Part shown: in pieces, positions 34,457 to 43,006 of the stretch
How the letters are laid out: each line of letters begins with the position of its first letter
Numbering within the stretch: the first letter of the stretch is position 1
Assembly: GCA_029204225.1 (NCBI GenBank)
Contig: CM055107.1
Location: 5,804,873-5,864,872 of the forward strand
DNA length: 60,000 nt
Direction: 5' to 3'
Source: Diphasiastrum complanatum
Taxonomy: Eukaryota; Streptophyta; Lycopodiopsida; Lycopodiales; Lycopodiaceae
Made by a program: the position numbers and the translations under genes
The notes under the pieces: model-generated
Told to the model about the DNA's origin: nothing
Databases searched by the model: none
What the model saw: only the letters and a program-made list of their open reading frames with translations

Positions 34457-35138
34457 CAACAATGGTTTTTAGTAAATGAATGATTTTTCTAGGATTAACA
34501 TAACAACTAAGGACAAGGTTGTGAATTTGCTAACAAGTTGCTGAATGAGGGTTCTCTTCATTGTTTTAGAAGCTTTTTCATTTTTTGCTGATAGATGACT
34601 TTCTTATCATTTTGGTACCACAATGTTCATCTGAAATGTGAATGCAATAAAGGAAACCACATTCCAAATGTTTTAGCATTTTCGTAATGAACATGATAAT
34701 TCTTTGTGTTTGATTAATTGTAAGATGCAGAAGTGTTTTCCGCACATTTACATTGCTAATCTACTTTGAAACAATGAGCAACTCAGGAGGCAAGCGTAAA
34801 TTAAGGATCCCACCAGAGCTTGCATATGGAGAAAGAGGAGCAGGATGCAGTAGAGGTGAGTCAGTTGATCTGCAGTTTCTTGGATTTGTTAAGTTCTGGT
34901 TACATCTCTTCAGTACCACTTTGCATCCACATTATTTGTACATCCTCATAGGCACTTGAGATTAGCATGTTATTGCATTTGAAAGCTTTGTTGTAAGCAA
35001 GGATGATGTTGACAGTCATATTTCAGAAGACGAGGATACAATATTCATACTAAGTCATGTTGTGATTTTACAGGTTCATGCTTAATACCTCCTAATTCTG
35101 TGCTATTGTTTGATGTTGAATTCGTGGGCAAATCGTAA
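23733..35138 (+). CDS. FKBP13: FKBP13, thylakoid-lumen peptidyl-prolyl isomerase (5 exons)
   Basis: Exons 23733-24134, 24235-24327, 34303-34363, 34787-34855 and 35074-35138 give 229 residues; all introns are GT-AG. The N-terminus is a Ser-rich chloroplast transit region followed by a twin-arginine lumen signal ([16 protein letters not shown], residues 73-88) with probable processing after NAVAL (residue 100). The mature part has the FKBP fold with substrate-pocket residues in [31 protein letters not shown] and LLFDVEF. Both FKBP13-specific redox cysteine pairs are kept: Cys104/Cys117 (one residue wider than in the Arabidopsis protein as I recall it) and Cys206/Cys211. In Arabidopsis this protein is thioredoxin-regulated and binds the Rieske subunit. 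I chose ATG 23733 because it is the first ATG after the TATA box; Met5/Met6 are alternatives. Intron 2 is 9975 bp and full of TEs. Confidence 0.95.
24235..24327 (+). CDS. FKBP13: FKBP13 exon 2
   Basis: Residues 135-165 ([10 protein letters not shown] to RIGVGE). Acceptor CTTGCAG, donor GTATTA. Intron 1 is 100 bp. Confidence 0.93.
24489..24830 (-). pseudogene. Gypsy chromovirus: integrase end and chromodomain
   Basis: Carries the end of a gypsy integrase ([16 protein letters not shown], then [11 protein letters not shown]) followed by a chromodomain ([32 protein letters not shown]). This combination defines the plant chromovirus branch, so it is a different lineage from G1/G2/G3. It is open for 113 codons but has lost the rest of pol. 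It sits inside FKBP13 intron 2, antisense to the gene. Confidence 0.9.
25001..25383 (-). pseudogene. Gypsy chromovirus: gag start
   Basis: Pro-rich N-terminus (25383-25195) then, in another frame, [20 protein letters not shown] (25198-25001), a gag-like opening. It is joined within about 170 bp to the integrase end at 24830, so nearly all of gag-pol has been deleted from this copy. Confidence 0.6.
26167..26178 (-). other. Gypsy chromovirus primer-binding site
   Basis: Minus strand TGGTATCAGAGC, the exact initiator-Met tRNA complement. Between it and gag lies about 780 bp of leader without a convincing gene. Confidence 0.8.
26181..26580 (-). repeat. Gypsy chromovirus 5' LTR
   Basis: Follows the primer-binding site outward; the minus strand probably starts TGTTAGAGTCCAG at about 26580. 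No matching 3' LTR is found left of 24489, so the element lost its 3' end. The frame at 26045-26509 overlaps this LTR and is not a gene. Confidence 0.5.
26581..27047. other. Intron 2 sequence between two retroelements
   Basis: No gene recognised. A short direct repeat occurs near 26718-26775 (GAAACCGGATGTTGGACTA and GAAACCAGATGTTGGACTA). Confidence 0.5.
27048..27461 (+). repeat. Copia G 5' LTR
   Basis: Runs from TGTTAGGAATTC to CTGACA, directly before the primer-binding site, about 414 bp. It aligns closely to the 3' LTR at 31656-32125 (by eye roughly 5% substitutions over the shared part) but lacks about 58 bp near its start. That segment lies between two ATGTTTAT copies in the 3' LTR, suggesting a slippage deletion. 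Confidence 0.9.
27462..27473 (+). other. Copia G primer-binding site
   Basis: TGGTATCAGAGC, exact complement of the initiator-Met tRNA 3' end, immediately after the 5' LTR. Confidence 0.92.
27689..28005 (+). repeat. Tandem GAGGGCGGCAG / CATCTGAGGTAGGC repeats in leader
   Basis: At least four units of about 31 bp around ACTTCTGAGGGCGGCAG (27691-27830) grade into units around AGCATCTGAGGTAGGCGGAC with GACCTGGTGCAGG (27845-28000). They lie between PBS and gag, outside the gag frame. GC-rich against an AT-rich background. Confidence 0.8.
28071..28790 (+). pseudogene. Copia G: gag
   Basis: ATG at 28071 opens [19 protein letters not shown], a normal copia gag start. Frameshifts follow near 28130; the right frame then reads [20 protein letters not shown] and [15 protein letters not shown] before a TAG near 28288. 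It resumes with [20 protein letters not shown] to about 28690, then changes frame to the CCHC knuckle [14 protein letters not shown] at 28722-28763. All gag parts are recognisable but no single frame survives. Confidence 0.9.
28820..29333 (+). pseudogene. Copia G: protease and pre-integrase
   Basis: The aspartic protease site is intact as [12 protein letters not shown] (D-S-G codons at 28925-28933). A frameshift near 29070 leads to [20 protein letters not shown] and [10 protein letters not shown]. The expected LWHRRLGH motif is not preserved as such; HGTRGLDI replaces it near 29310. Confidence 0.85.
29354..30142 (+). pseudogene. Copia G: integrase
   Basis: Pre-integrase end [14 protein letters not shown], then the core. 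The first catalytic Asp in the usual HTDLCGPM is Asn here (HTNLCGPM, near 29490-29515). The second (LRSDKGGEY, about 29680) and the Glu (GVAERKNRF, about 29790) remain. TAG at 29723 splits the core. The C-terminal part ([27 protein letters not shown]) runs to about 30005 and then loses homology. Confidence 0.9.
30386..31159 (+). pseudogene. Copia G: reverse transcriptase, centre deleted
   Basis: N-terminal RT ([35 protein letters not shown]) ends at about 30590 and jumps to a segment containing [13 protein letters not shown] (about 30690-30730). The fingers/palm between KYKSDG and the active site are therefore missing, and YVDD has become HVDD. The thumb side continues 30734-31159 ([27 protein letters not shown]) to a stop at 31157. 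Confidence 0.9.
31184..31633 (+). pseudogene. Copia G: RNase H, open frame
   Basis: Open for 149 codons with the full copia RNase H motif series: [54 protein letters not shown] and DIFTKGLG. One stop (31157-31159) separates it from the RT thumb. It is scored as pseudogene because the polyprotein as a whole is broken. Confidence 0.9.
31643..31655 (+). other. Copia G polypurine tract
   Basis: ATTAAGGGGGAG immediately before the TGTTAGG start of the 3' LTR. Confidence 0.85.
31656..32125 (+). repeat. Copia G 3' LTR
   Basis: Starts TGTTAGGAATTAATG and aligns with the 5' LTR up to TTTGTATCACAAATT at 32125, where the last CTGACA is replaced by GCTATGGGC. About 470 bp, longer than the 5' copy because it keeps a palindromic insert at 31675-31725. 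No target-site duplication is apparent (GGATC before the 5' LTR, GCTAT after this one). Confidence 0.9.
31682..31711. repeat. 30-bp near-perfect palindrome in copia G 3' LTR
   Basis: Arms TTGTGAAATT and AATTTCACAA enclose GGATATATCT. Only one pair, G versus T, fails to match. Missing from the 5' LTR of the same element. Confidence 0.9.
32126..32453. other. Intron 2 sequence after copia G
   Basis: No domain recognised. It leads directly into a gag remnant and may be that element's upstream part. Confidence 0.35.
32454..32943 (+). pseudogene. Retrotransposon gag remnant, copy 1
   Basis: Reads [36 protein letters not shown] and KTWEEFCKL (to about 32660), then in another frame [20 protein letters not shown] and [20 protein letters not shown] to 32943. 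This is the Retrotrans_gag fold in order, with one frameshift near 32670. No pol is attached in the same direction. Confidence 0.75.
33215..33590 (+). pseudogene. Retrotransposon gag remnant, copy 2 (diverged)
   Basis: A second, more decayed version of the gag at 32454-32943: [27 protein letters not shown] then W[19 protein letters not shown], and farther on YLHEF and QIDPTLVKL. Several stops. The two copies are in direct orientation about 760 bp apart. Confidence 0.6.
33549..33869 (-). pseudogene. Gypsy RNase H remnant
   Basis: Minus-strand stretch with [19 protein letters not shown]-like [31 protein letters not shown] and KTRWTELMQ. This is the RNase H that follows gypsy RT, opposite in orientation to the gag remnants. 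No RT or integrase nearby. Confidence 0.75.
33870..34302. other. End of FKBP13 intron 2, no gene
   Basis: Unassigned. GGAAC/GGGAAC-type repeats (ACGTGGGAACGTGTTCCC near 34041-34060) form small palindromes; nothing coding is seen. Confidence 0.4.
34303..34363 (+). CDS. FKBP13: FKBP13 exon 3
   Basis: Residues 166-185 ([20 protein letters not shown]) plus the first base of Gly186. Acceptor TTAGACAG, donor GTACAG. It lies 9975 bp after exon 2. Confidence 0.92.
34398..34453 (+). repeat. (GA)28 microsatellite in FKBP13 intron 3
   Basis: Uninterrupted GA dinucleotide run beginning 34 bp after the exon 3 donor. Confidence 0.98.
34787..34855 (+). CDS. FKBP13: FKBP13 exon 4
   Basis: Completes Gly186 and encodes residues 187-208 ([20 protein letters not shown], then SR), with Cys206 of the C-terminal disulphide. 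Acceptor AACTCAG, donor GTGAGT. Confidence 0.93.
35074..35138 (+). CDS. FKBP13: FKBP13 exon 5 and stop
   Basis: Encodes [20 protein letters not shown] and TAA, with Cys211. Acceptor TTTTACAG. Frame and homology continue exactly from exon 4. No unambiguous polyadenylation signal was picked out downstream. Confidence 0.93.
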
Positions 35139-38069
35139 ATATTGGAGGATTTGTGTTTTTTCTTACTTCTTAGACTTATATTATATGTTATTCTTCACAA
35201 AAGAGACACATGCGTCCAGGTATGTTCTCATGCTCCCACACAAGCTTATGGTACGTTCAAGTCAAGTAGAAGTGCCATGATTTGTATTGACATTTTGTGA
35301 TTTGCTTTCAATGAAAAGTTACTCTTTTGATATTCTTCATGTAGTTGTTTAGGTATTCACTTGATTGGGTAACCAGGGCGCATTGTGCCATCTTGGTTGC
35401 AATTTATTGAGTCATTTGAAAAGCTTTTGAGACTCATAATTGAATATAATGTTTAAAGACAAACTTTTGCTCCCTTTTAGCTATTGCTAAATAGAGATAA
35501 ATATATTTTGAGCAAACAAATCTAGCCTACATCTGCATTTTTTGAGATGTGGATAATATTAAATTTATTTGGCAAATATCCATGTTTTGCGTCTTAAGTA
35601 ACATAAATGTCATATCGAGATTTTGATGTTTTGTTGGCTAATGTTACTTGAAGGGGTGACATTTTTCTTCAACAACTTAGTGAGAATAAGGAGCTTCTCT
35701 CCGTTTTTTTGCCTATAAGGTCTTGTTGCTTAATCCTTGTAAACATGGCAACATTTTATGTCATTTCTTTATTGAAGCCTGCATCCAAGTACATTCAATT
35801 GGTACACGATCTGCAATTTTTTGGAAAGGAACGAACAAGATGTATTGGGAATGTGTAACATAATTTTAGAGATGCTTGAAAAACTTAGGCACACTATGGT
35901 TATGTCATATACCTTAGAAGACTCAGCACAAACCAAGGTTGATTCTTCAAAAGATAGACCCACTTGCAATTAGTTAGGCAGCCATCAACCTAATCTAGAT
36001 GCTGGTCCTGACTCTCCACCTCCAATAGCTAACTGAGTTGATTTAGCTAAATGATGTTGATAATGGTTGTAGAGCATTTTTGCAAAAACTTGTAGAGATG
36101 TAGGGAGGTTAAATTTGTGGATGGGACATCGTGCCATCAGTGTAGTGCTTCAATCTTCTAGTGGATCCATCTTCTTGCCCTCTTGCAAATTGATCACACT
36201 TGAAGTTGTCAGCAGCAGCAGCAAATCTATCTTCTTGCCATTAATGCACCTGCAAGGAAGAAAAACACCTGACAGTAATGTATAAAGAAGAAATACCCCT
36301 GAGAAAAAAAGGGTTGTTCCTAAGATTTCTGTTTTGGCAAGTGCCAAGAGACAAGAATGGGAAAAATTTGAGCAAGCAGTACATCTGACAAATCCAAGTG
36401 CAGAAGACAATGTCGTAGGTGATAGAGAACATAGTTTTTCAGGATGCAAAATGAATACCGATGAACCTGACTGCACTAAGGATATCAATAGCTATTATGT
36501 TTAAGCCTTGGGAGTAGCAAGCCATTATACAAGAAGAAACAGTGGGAGAGGCATTCAACAATGCTGAACTTGAGGTATAAAAGTTTGAGAGAACAGATAC
36601 TATGAAGAGGCACAAATTTGAGTGAGAGAAAGAGAAATAAAGCAACATTTAACTTCAGTTTAAATCCAAATCCTAGTGATCTCCACCTGATAGCTTTACT
36701 AAATCATAAAGCATCGTTAAGAAAATCTCTTTGTATTTGTAGAAACGCATAAATGTGATAATAACAACTTACTAACAGTAGACTTGAGTAAGTGGAAGTC
36801 ACAAATTTGTAAGTTATGTTTACCATATATAAAAAGAGAGAGATGCACTTTAGAATTTTGTACGGTGTTTATTATAAATAGAAAACACAGATTCCTCAAA
36901 TCTAGCTCTAAATAGTCATCATTTTATTTTTAGAAAAACTTTCATTGACGCTTTATGTCGAGGAAGGTGCCATTCCTAAAGCCTTCCTCACCTTGAGGTG
37001 CTTTCAGTCCATTGGGTTTTGGACACCTCATATTAAAGAAGGCCCTTGAATGGAGGCCTTTTCCTATACTAAATGATCATGCTCTCCCCTCAAAAAAACG
37101 ATTTCCTACTTTGAGTAATCCTAGAATTGATTGCCAATAAAAACTTGGGCATTTGGGAGGGGTGGGGGTATACAATATACTCCCCTTTCCACAATTTAGG
37201 TGACCTTGGGTAATCACGTGTGCTTTCACCATCGCAAGAAGAAATGCTGGAGAAGAAGGAGACCACACTACAGGCCTGTTCAGTTTGTCATCAACAATGT
37301 AGACCAATTGAGATGACAATAAGAGTCTTAGAGGTGGAATGAGAGGTATGACAAAGGCGGATGCAAGCAAGAGAATGTAGGAGGTAGAGACATGTAGAGA
37401 GAGGAGAGGGCTGTGTGAGGTTAGATGTGAAGGTACAAGAGAGGAGCTTTTTGAAGCAATTCATAGACTCGATTGGATCAAGTAGGTTCTTTTCACACTG
37501 TGTGATACTCAAAAGCTGAGAATGATCCCAAACTTTGAGTTATAACAATAGGCCACTTTCCAACCAATGCCTACCATCAACATCCCTCCACCACCCAAGT
37601 GCCACATGCAGATGATCAAGGCAGTGTGGCATATGAAGGGATGACATGCCCGTCCATGGTTGGCAAAAGTCCCATTGAGGTCAGCTCTTGCGTGTGAGGA
37701 CTCAGCAGCAGGAAGGCTCCCATCTCTCGAATGGGTTTGTGGATGGCTCGTGTACTTGGGATTTCATTCGAGGGTATCGATTGTGTCTAGCTTGCTCTTC
37801 GGAGGTGACACCATCTTGGGCTGATAATCTGCTGTGATATCGGGATCATGATGGTGTTCCATTGTGTACTGTCGTGTATTTTGTGGTTTGTATGGGTTTT
37901 TGACGTTTTTTTTTTGCTAGTAGGGAAATCAAGGGGGAGACTCAGTACCAGAAGGGCTATCTATTGGTATAAGTTGTGTTTTTTATTTTGAGCTCTTGGC
38001 TAGGGTAAGGGCTCTCAGTCAAAATTTCAAGCAAAAGGCTCAATCGAAAATGTATGTGGGGGAGTGGGT
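35139..38069. other. No recognised gene
   Basis: 3' flank of FKBP13. Frames of up to 112 codons on both strands (for example 36150-36488 minus) have no family features and the base composition of intergenic DNA. No LTR pair was found. Confidence 0.45.
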
Positions 38070-38785
38070 CCGGTCCGGCGGTCGAGATGGTATTGAAGTG
38101 ATCCGGTCAAGAGTTGATCACGTCTTGACTCGATCGAGAACTGAGTCACAGACTCGGTCGAGATTTTTTTTTATGTGGGACCCGGTCGAGATGGCTCTCT
38201 CTCTGGACTTGGTCGAGATGGGTCTCTCTATGGACTCGGTTGAGATGTTGAAGGGAGGGCTCGGGTGAAATGTGTCAGGGAGGGACTCGGGCGAGAAGGT
38301 AAGGTTGAGGGCTCGGACGAGATGGCGAAGGAGGGGCTCGGACGAGATCGTGAAGGAGAGGCTCGGGCGAGAAGGTGAAGGTTGAGGGCTCGGGCGAGAT
38401 GGTGATGGAGGGGCTCGGGCGAGATCGTGAAGGAGAGGCTCGGGCGAGAAGGTAAGGCTGAGGGCTCAGATGAGATCGTGAAGGAGAGGCTTGGGCGATC
38501 GTGAAGGAGAGGCTCAGATGAGAAGGTGAAGGCTAAGGACTCAGACAAGATGGTGAAGGCTGAGGACTCGGGCGAGATGGTGAAGGAGGGGCTTGGGCGA
38601 GATTGTGAAGTAGAGGCTCGGGCGAGAAGGTGAAGGTTGAGGGCTCGGGCGAGATGGTGAAGGAGGGGCTCGGGTGAGATCGTGAAGGAGAGGCTCGGGC
38701 GAGAAGGTAAGGCTAAGGGCTCAGACGAGATGGTGAAGGAGGGGCTCAGGCGAGAAGGTATGTAGGGATACTGGGGCAAATGGAC
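38070..38785 (+). repeat. GC-rich minisatellite around GGCTCGGGCGAGA
   Basis: Starts with loose, irregular units (CGGTCGAGATGG, ACTCGGTCGAGAT) at 38070-38250 and becomes a regular array of about 24-27 bp units, GCTCGGGCGAGA followed by TGGTGAAGGAGGG, TCGTGAAGGAGAG or AGGTGAAGGTTGAGG. The three unit types alternate, giving a higher-order period of about 78 bp. The minus-strand 183-codon frame across it is a by-product of the array. Confidence 0.9.
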
Positions 38786-38789
38786 TCGG

Positions 38790-40744
38790 TGGAAGGAGAT
38801 GAAGACAATGTGCAGATAGGAGGTAGATTAAGCTATGGTTGAAGCTCTATCAAGGAGGAAGAAAGGTGTATGCTATTCGGTCAGGTGTCTGGAGAATGCA
38901 AGTCTAGAGATGAAGGTGGCATGGTTGTGCAGTCGGTTCAATCAGCGAGGAATGGAGAGAGTGTGTAGGTCTGTTAGGGGTGAAAGTTGGCGCAGGTTGG
39001 GGCAAGGTTGGAGAGCTGTTTCATGGAGTTGGCAGGGTTGGAGAGCACTTTCAGGATCAGTCGGAGGCAGGGCTGTGTGCAGGGTAATGGCGTGTTATAG
39101 GTCTGAAGGAGGTGTATGCGAAACTAGAATCATGTGTTTCATATGGATGTTGACCAGAGAGATAAACACACAATCGTAGAGGTGTGAGGAGACTGTTCAA
39201 GAATTGTCTGGTGGTGAGACTGTTCAAGAACTTTCAGAGTTTGATTGATATGATTGAGAACAACGTTGCAGCAGGGATGGATTTATGATGTGGTTGAGGT
39301 CAAGTGGCAACGAGGCCAAATGTTTACAGAGTTGTTTCTTTAGAATATGTTTACAGCTTATGCTTGTGCTCTTCTACTTGTCAGCAGAGGTTATGGGCTT
39401 TCTTGATGATTACCATGTTTGTTTCAAGACCCGAATGAGGCAGAATGGACTGACATCAATGTAGCAAATGTCTTGTTGTCAGAGGACATCCAAAATCGTC
39501 TCTCTTGAACCGAAATCACATGTATTCACAACCAAACATTCAGTCAAAACGTTCAACCCATAAATCTGCATGAAGTCCAGGTGAACAAATCACATTTTCC
39601 TACTCTAATGCTGCAAATCAGAATGAATAGATCATGAAATCTGGCATTAGGCAACATATCCATTCTAGATTCAAGAACAAAACAAGAAACTAAAACTAAA
39701 CAATATGCAATAATTTACAAACAAGAAAACAAAAACTACACTAGCAGCATTTTTGAAATTCCAAGGATCAAGAAACACTGTTTCTTGATTCTTGGATTTC
39801 AAGAACATCAAGAAATGGAATGCAAATGGATTTGCGAGACTTACACTGCAAACCAACTCATGACAGATTACCACAATGCTAAATCCTAAATTATCTATGA
39901 AAGCAAGAAAGCTAGTCCTCTCTAAGTCCACAACCACACACAAAGGGGATAGGGGCAAGATCATTAAAGCATCACTCAAGAAACAAGAATGATCAAGGAG
40001 CTCAAGAATGCATAAAAACTCATGGAAGATAATCTCATTTCAGCATGGAGTAGATACATTTACAAAAGCTCCCCTTCTACAAAGGAGTCTCTTAAATAAG
40101 CAAGAGATCTCCTTAGGTGGCATCCTAGTGGCATTTCCACATTACACAAATTATAAGTGGAATTATGCTCTCCACTAGAGGTCACCATCAAAAGGTAGCT
40201 CACTCTACTTTATTTAAAAGCGGTCTACTTGCATTTATTACATTAGCCTAGAAATACTAGTTCTTACATGGCCATTCCATCTTTCGGGATTCACCATGAG
40301 GCTTACACAGTTCTTGCTTGTCATTCTTAACTAGTACTTCTCGGCTCTCATACTCGGCTCTCAGTCTTCGTTCGTCTCATCTTCTCAGAGACCTCCTCAG
40401 TCTAAGGTGAGAGGTGCTCGTGGGTAGCTCTGGACGAGTATCTTGGGGGTTCATCAAAATCAGCCAATAGTGGAGGATGGGTGGAGTGTATTAGTTTGTG
40501 AGAGTGAATGGGTGAGGTGTATAAGTTTGTAAGAGTTGTTAGGATGAATTGGAAGGTGAAGAGTGTAGGAGGGTGCCTAGAAGCCATGTGACAAGGTAGG
40601 TGGAGGTAGTTGGCACAACGTTTAGACTTGGCCTCTTTTTACATATGGATTTTCATTGTCACAACTTGGGAATTCACTCCAAGTGCAAACTTACCAGGAA
40701 AAAAGCCAAGTATATGCCCATGTTTTCTTGCATAATAATCATTA
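38790..40744. other. No recognised gene
   Basis: Open frames such as 38835-39179 (+) and 39671-39979 (-) show no domain. The stretch could be the body of a non-autonomous element that includes the minisatellite, but no termini were identified. Confidence 0.35.
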
Positions 40745-40862
40745 ATTCATTTGCACTTTTTTTCTATAGATTGCCCATCCTCAATCATGGTGGATAATTA
40801 TTTATTCATTGGCACTTTTTTCTAGAGGTTGCCCATCCTCAATCATGGTGGAAAATTATAAG
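40745..40862 (+). repeat. Tandem duplication, period about 59 bp
   Basis: Two adjacent copies of ATTCATTTGCAC...CAATCATGGTGG, starting at 40745 and 40804, with a few mismatches. Confidence 0.9.
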
Positions 40863-40896
40863 CCTTCACTGTTAACAGCCTTAAGCTTAGAAAGCT

Positions 40897-41050
40897 TCTT
40901 ATTCTGGTTCTTGTCCTTCAGGCACTTTCATGAGTACCTACACATACCTTCAAAGAAAGGTCAGTCCTTAAGTTGTAAAACTTTTTATTCTTGTTCTTGT
41001 TCATCAGACACTTTTGTAAATACCTGCACATACCTTCAAAGAAACGTCAG
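40897..41050 (+). repeat. Tandem duplication, period about 84 bp
   Basis: Two copies sharing CTTATTCTGGTTCTTGTCC-type starts and ending ACATACCTTCAAAGAAA, beginning near 40897 and 40981. Confidence 0.85.
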
Positions 41051-41079
41051 TTTTCATACCATCAGACATGGCTCATAAA

Positions 41080-42074
41080 AGGTTCTTAGTTCTACAGGTA
41101 GTAATACCTGCACACTCAAATCATTAGAGCAATAAGTTGATACAATATCCAATGGTCATTGGTAGTTTCATGTCATCAAAGCCTATGTGAAGATGGACGA
41201 TGAGAAAAGCCTTTTTTTTTGGGACATTATTGTCGGAGAAATTGGGGGAAGGATAGATCAGTTTGTTCAATTCTCTCAGTGTGTGCACTACTGGTGACTT
41301 AGTAGGCAAATACAAGAACATGATAATTTTAGAAGAGCGGAAGCTATGAGCAGACAACCAGAGAAATCAATCAGATTGCTAGACAGAACATAGAAGAGCA
41401 TTGCAGTATTGACATGAATCTGAACACATAATAAAACAGAGCTGTAATCAGATTAAGTATAGAAGTCAATAAAGTAGGTGAGCACAAAACAACGGCAGAC
41501 GTAACTGCGTGTTTTACAAAGCTAATTGCAATCTATAAAGGTTATGAACCTATTATTGACAATCTGAAAGGGAGAATCAATGCGTGAAAGCATCTACAAT
41601 GTTTGTCTCACTTGTTACGAATCATGAACTATGTGAGTCATTGGTGTGAGGGAGCATTTCATTGCAGTGAATGGGTCATGTACAGTGTGTGTTTAAGAAT
41701 GTCGTTGCTCGTGCATGAATCGTTCTAACGGTGGCTAGAACTACTTGTGATCAGTGGACACAATCATCCAGAAAGAGAGCTACTTAACAGTCACAAATGC
41801 AAGAGATTAGGCAAGTGACTGAGGTGTCATAGATCACCATGAACTGAGCTTAAACAAGAGAGAAACAATAACATTCTTGCAATAACAGAAATGAATGGCA
41901 CAATAAATTACATTTGTACACAACTGCAATATCGCTGTGTGAATCACTGACATAAAAACGCCAGCTACTATAAATCACTAACATAGAAATGTCAGCTACT
42001 GATATCTACTACAGAAAAAGAAACGTGAATTCGTAGCAATGTGCCACATTGTAGAATACTGCAAAACAATGAGT
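41080..42074. other. No recognised gene
   Basis: AT-rich; no domains found. A duplicated ATCACTGACATAAAAACGCC / ATCACTAACATAGAAATGTC pair lies near 41945-41995. The gypsy G3 fragment begins abruptly after it. Confidence 0.4.
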
Positions 42075-42619
42075 GATGGAGGGCGGAAACATCACAGCAC
42101 GACCCGACGGATTATCCGACGGCTGCTGCTTTTTCAAGAGTTTGACTTTAAAATAGTTGTTAACAAGGGGAAACAACACTATCTAGCCGATCACCTCTCA
42201 CGGATCCGCAACGTTCCTGAGATGACAAACTCCTTGACGTCATACTATTCTACGTCAATACCGTCCCTGAGTGGGCTGCCGATATAGTTCGATATCTGGG
42301 ACGTCCTCCCCCTGAGATGAGCAAGGTAGAACGATGCAGGTTAATCATTAAATTTGTCTCTTTCACATCAATAGCAGGACAACTTTATTGCATCTATAAC
42401 AATGGAGTCATGCGCCACTGTGTCCTACCGCACAAAGTGTCCCAAGTCGTAAGTATCGCCCATGAAGGAATAGGGGGAGGATATTTTACTGCTGAAGTCA
42501 CCAATAGGAAAGTGCTGCAACACGACCTATGGTGGGCCACGATGTTCAAAGATATTCACTATCAGGTTAAGAGGTGTGATGTGTGCCAACGGTTCAAACC
42601 CAGGGAAAGGATAGAATGA
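42075..42619 (+). pseudogene. Gypsy G3: RNase H end and integrase zinc-binding domain
   Basis: Opens at the RNase H end (LLLFQEFDFKIVVNKGKQHY, LADHLSRI), shifts frame near 42290 and gives the H2C2 zinc-binding region (HEGIGGGYF, then WWATMFKDIHYQVKRCDVCQ). G2 has the same motifs on the other strand (LLEFDFRIVVRKEKQHYMAD; HEGMGGGHFA), so both belong to one family. Nothing 5' of the RNase H end is present. Confidence 0.85.
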
Positions 42620-42641
42620 TGTTACGACCTATCTAGCTGAG

Positions 42642-43006
42642 GTGGCATTTGAGAAATGGGGCATTGACTATGTCGGTCCTATTCGTCCAGCTGCCCGTGG
42701 CTCCCAAGCTCGATATATCATCGTAGTCACTGAATACTTGACCAAATGGGTAGAAGCCAAATTGATGAGCAAGGCCGACGCCAACTCTACTGCTAAATTC
42801 TTGTATGAAAACATTCTTGTTCATTTTGGGTGTCCATTGGAACTTGTGAGTGATCGTGAAACACATTTTATAAACGAGACTATCACTCACCTGTTATCCT
42901 CTCATCTGGTTGTCCATAGGAAGAGTATACCCTACTACTCGCATTGCAACGAACAAGCAGAATCATCGAACAAGATCCTCAGAATCATCACAAAGATAGT
43001 TGAAGC
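42642..43006 (+). pseudogene. Gypsy G3: integrase core, cut by LTR E
   Basis: Integrase catalytic core with WGIDYVGPIRPAARGSQARY, YLTKWVEAK, LVSDRETHF and NEQAESSNKIL: all three acidic residues are present. The open frame runs into TGTTGG at 43007, the start of the copia E LTR, so the C-terminal part is lost or displaced. Confidence 0.85.

Noticed and set aside
34753-34959. 68-codon frame across FKBP13 exon 4
   Set aside because: It reads the exon plus both flanking introns; the spliced model explains the homologous part.
38228-38779. 183-codon minus-strand frame rich in Ser, Pro and Leu
   Set aside because: It lies wholly within the minisatellite and reads repeat units in changing phases; no promoter or family match.
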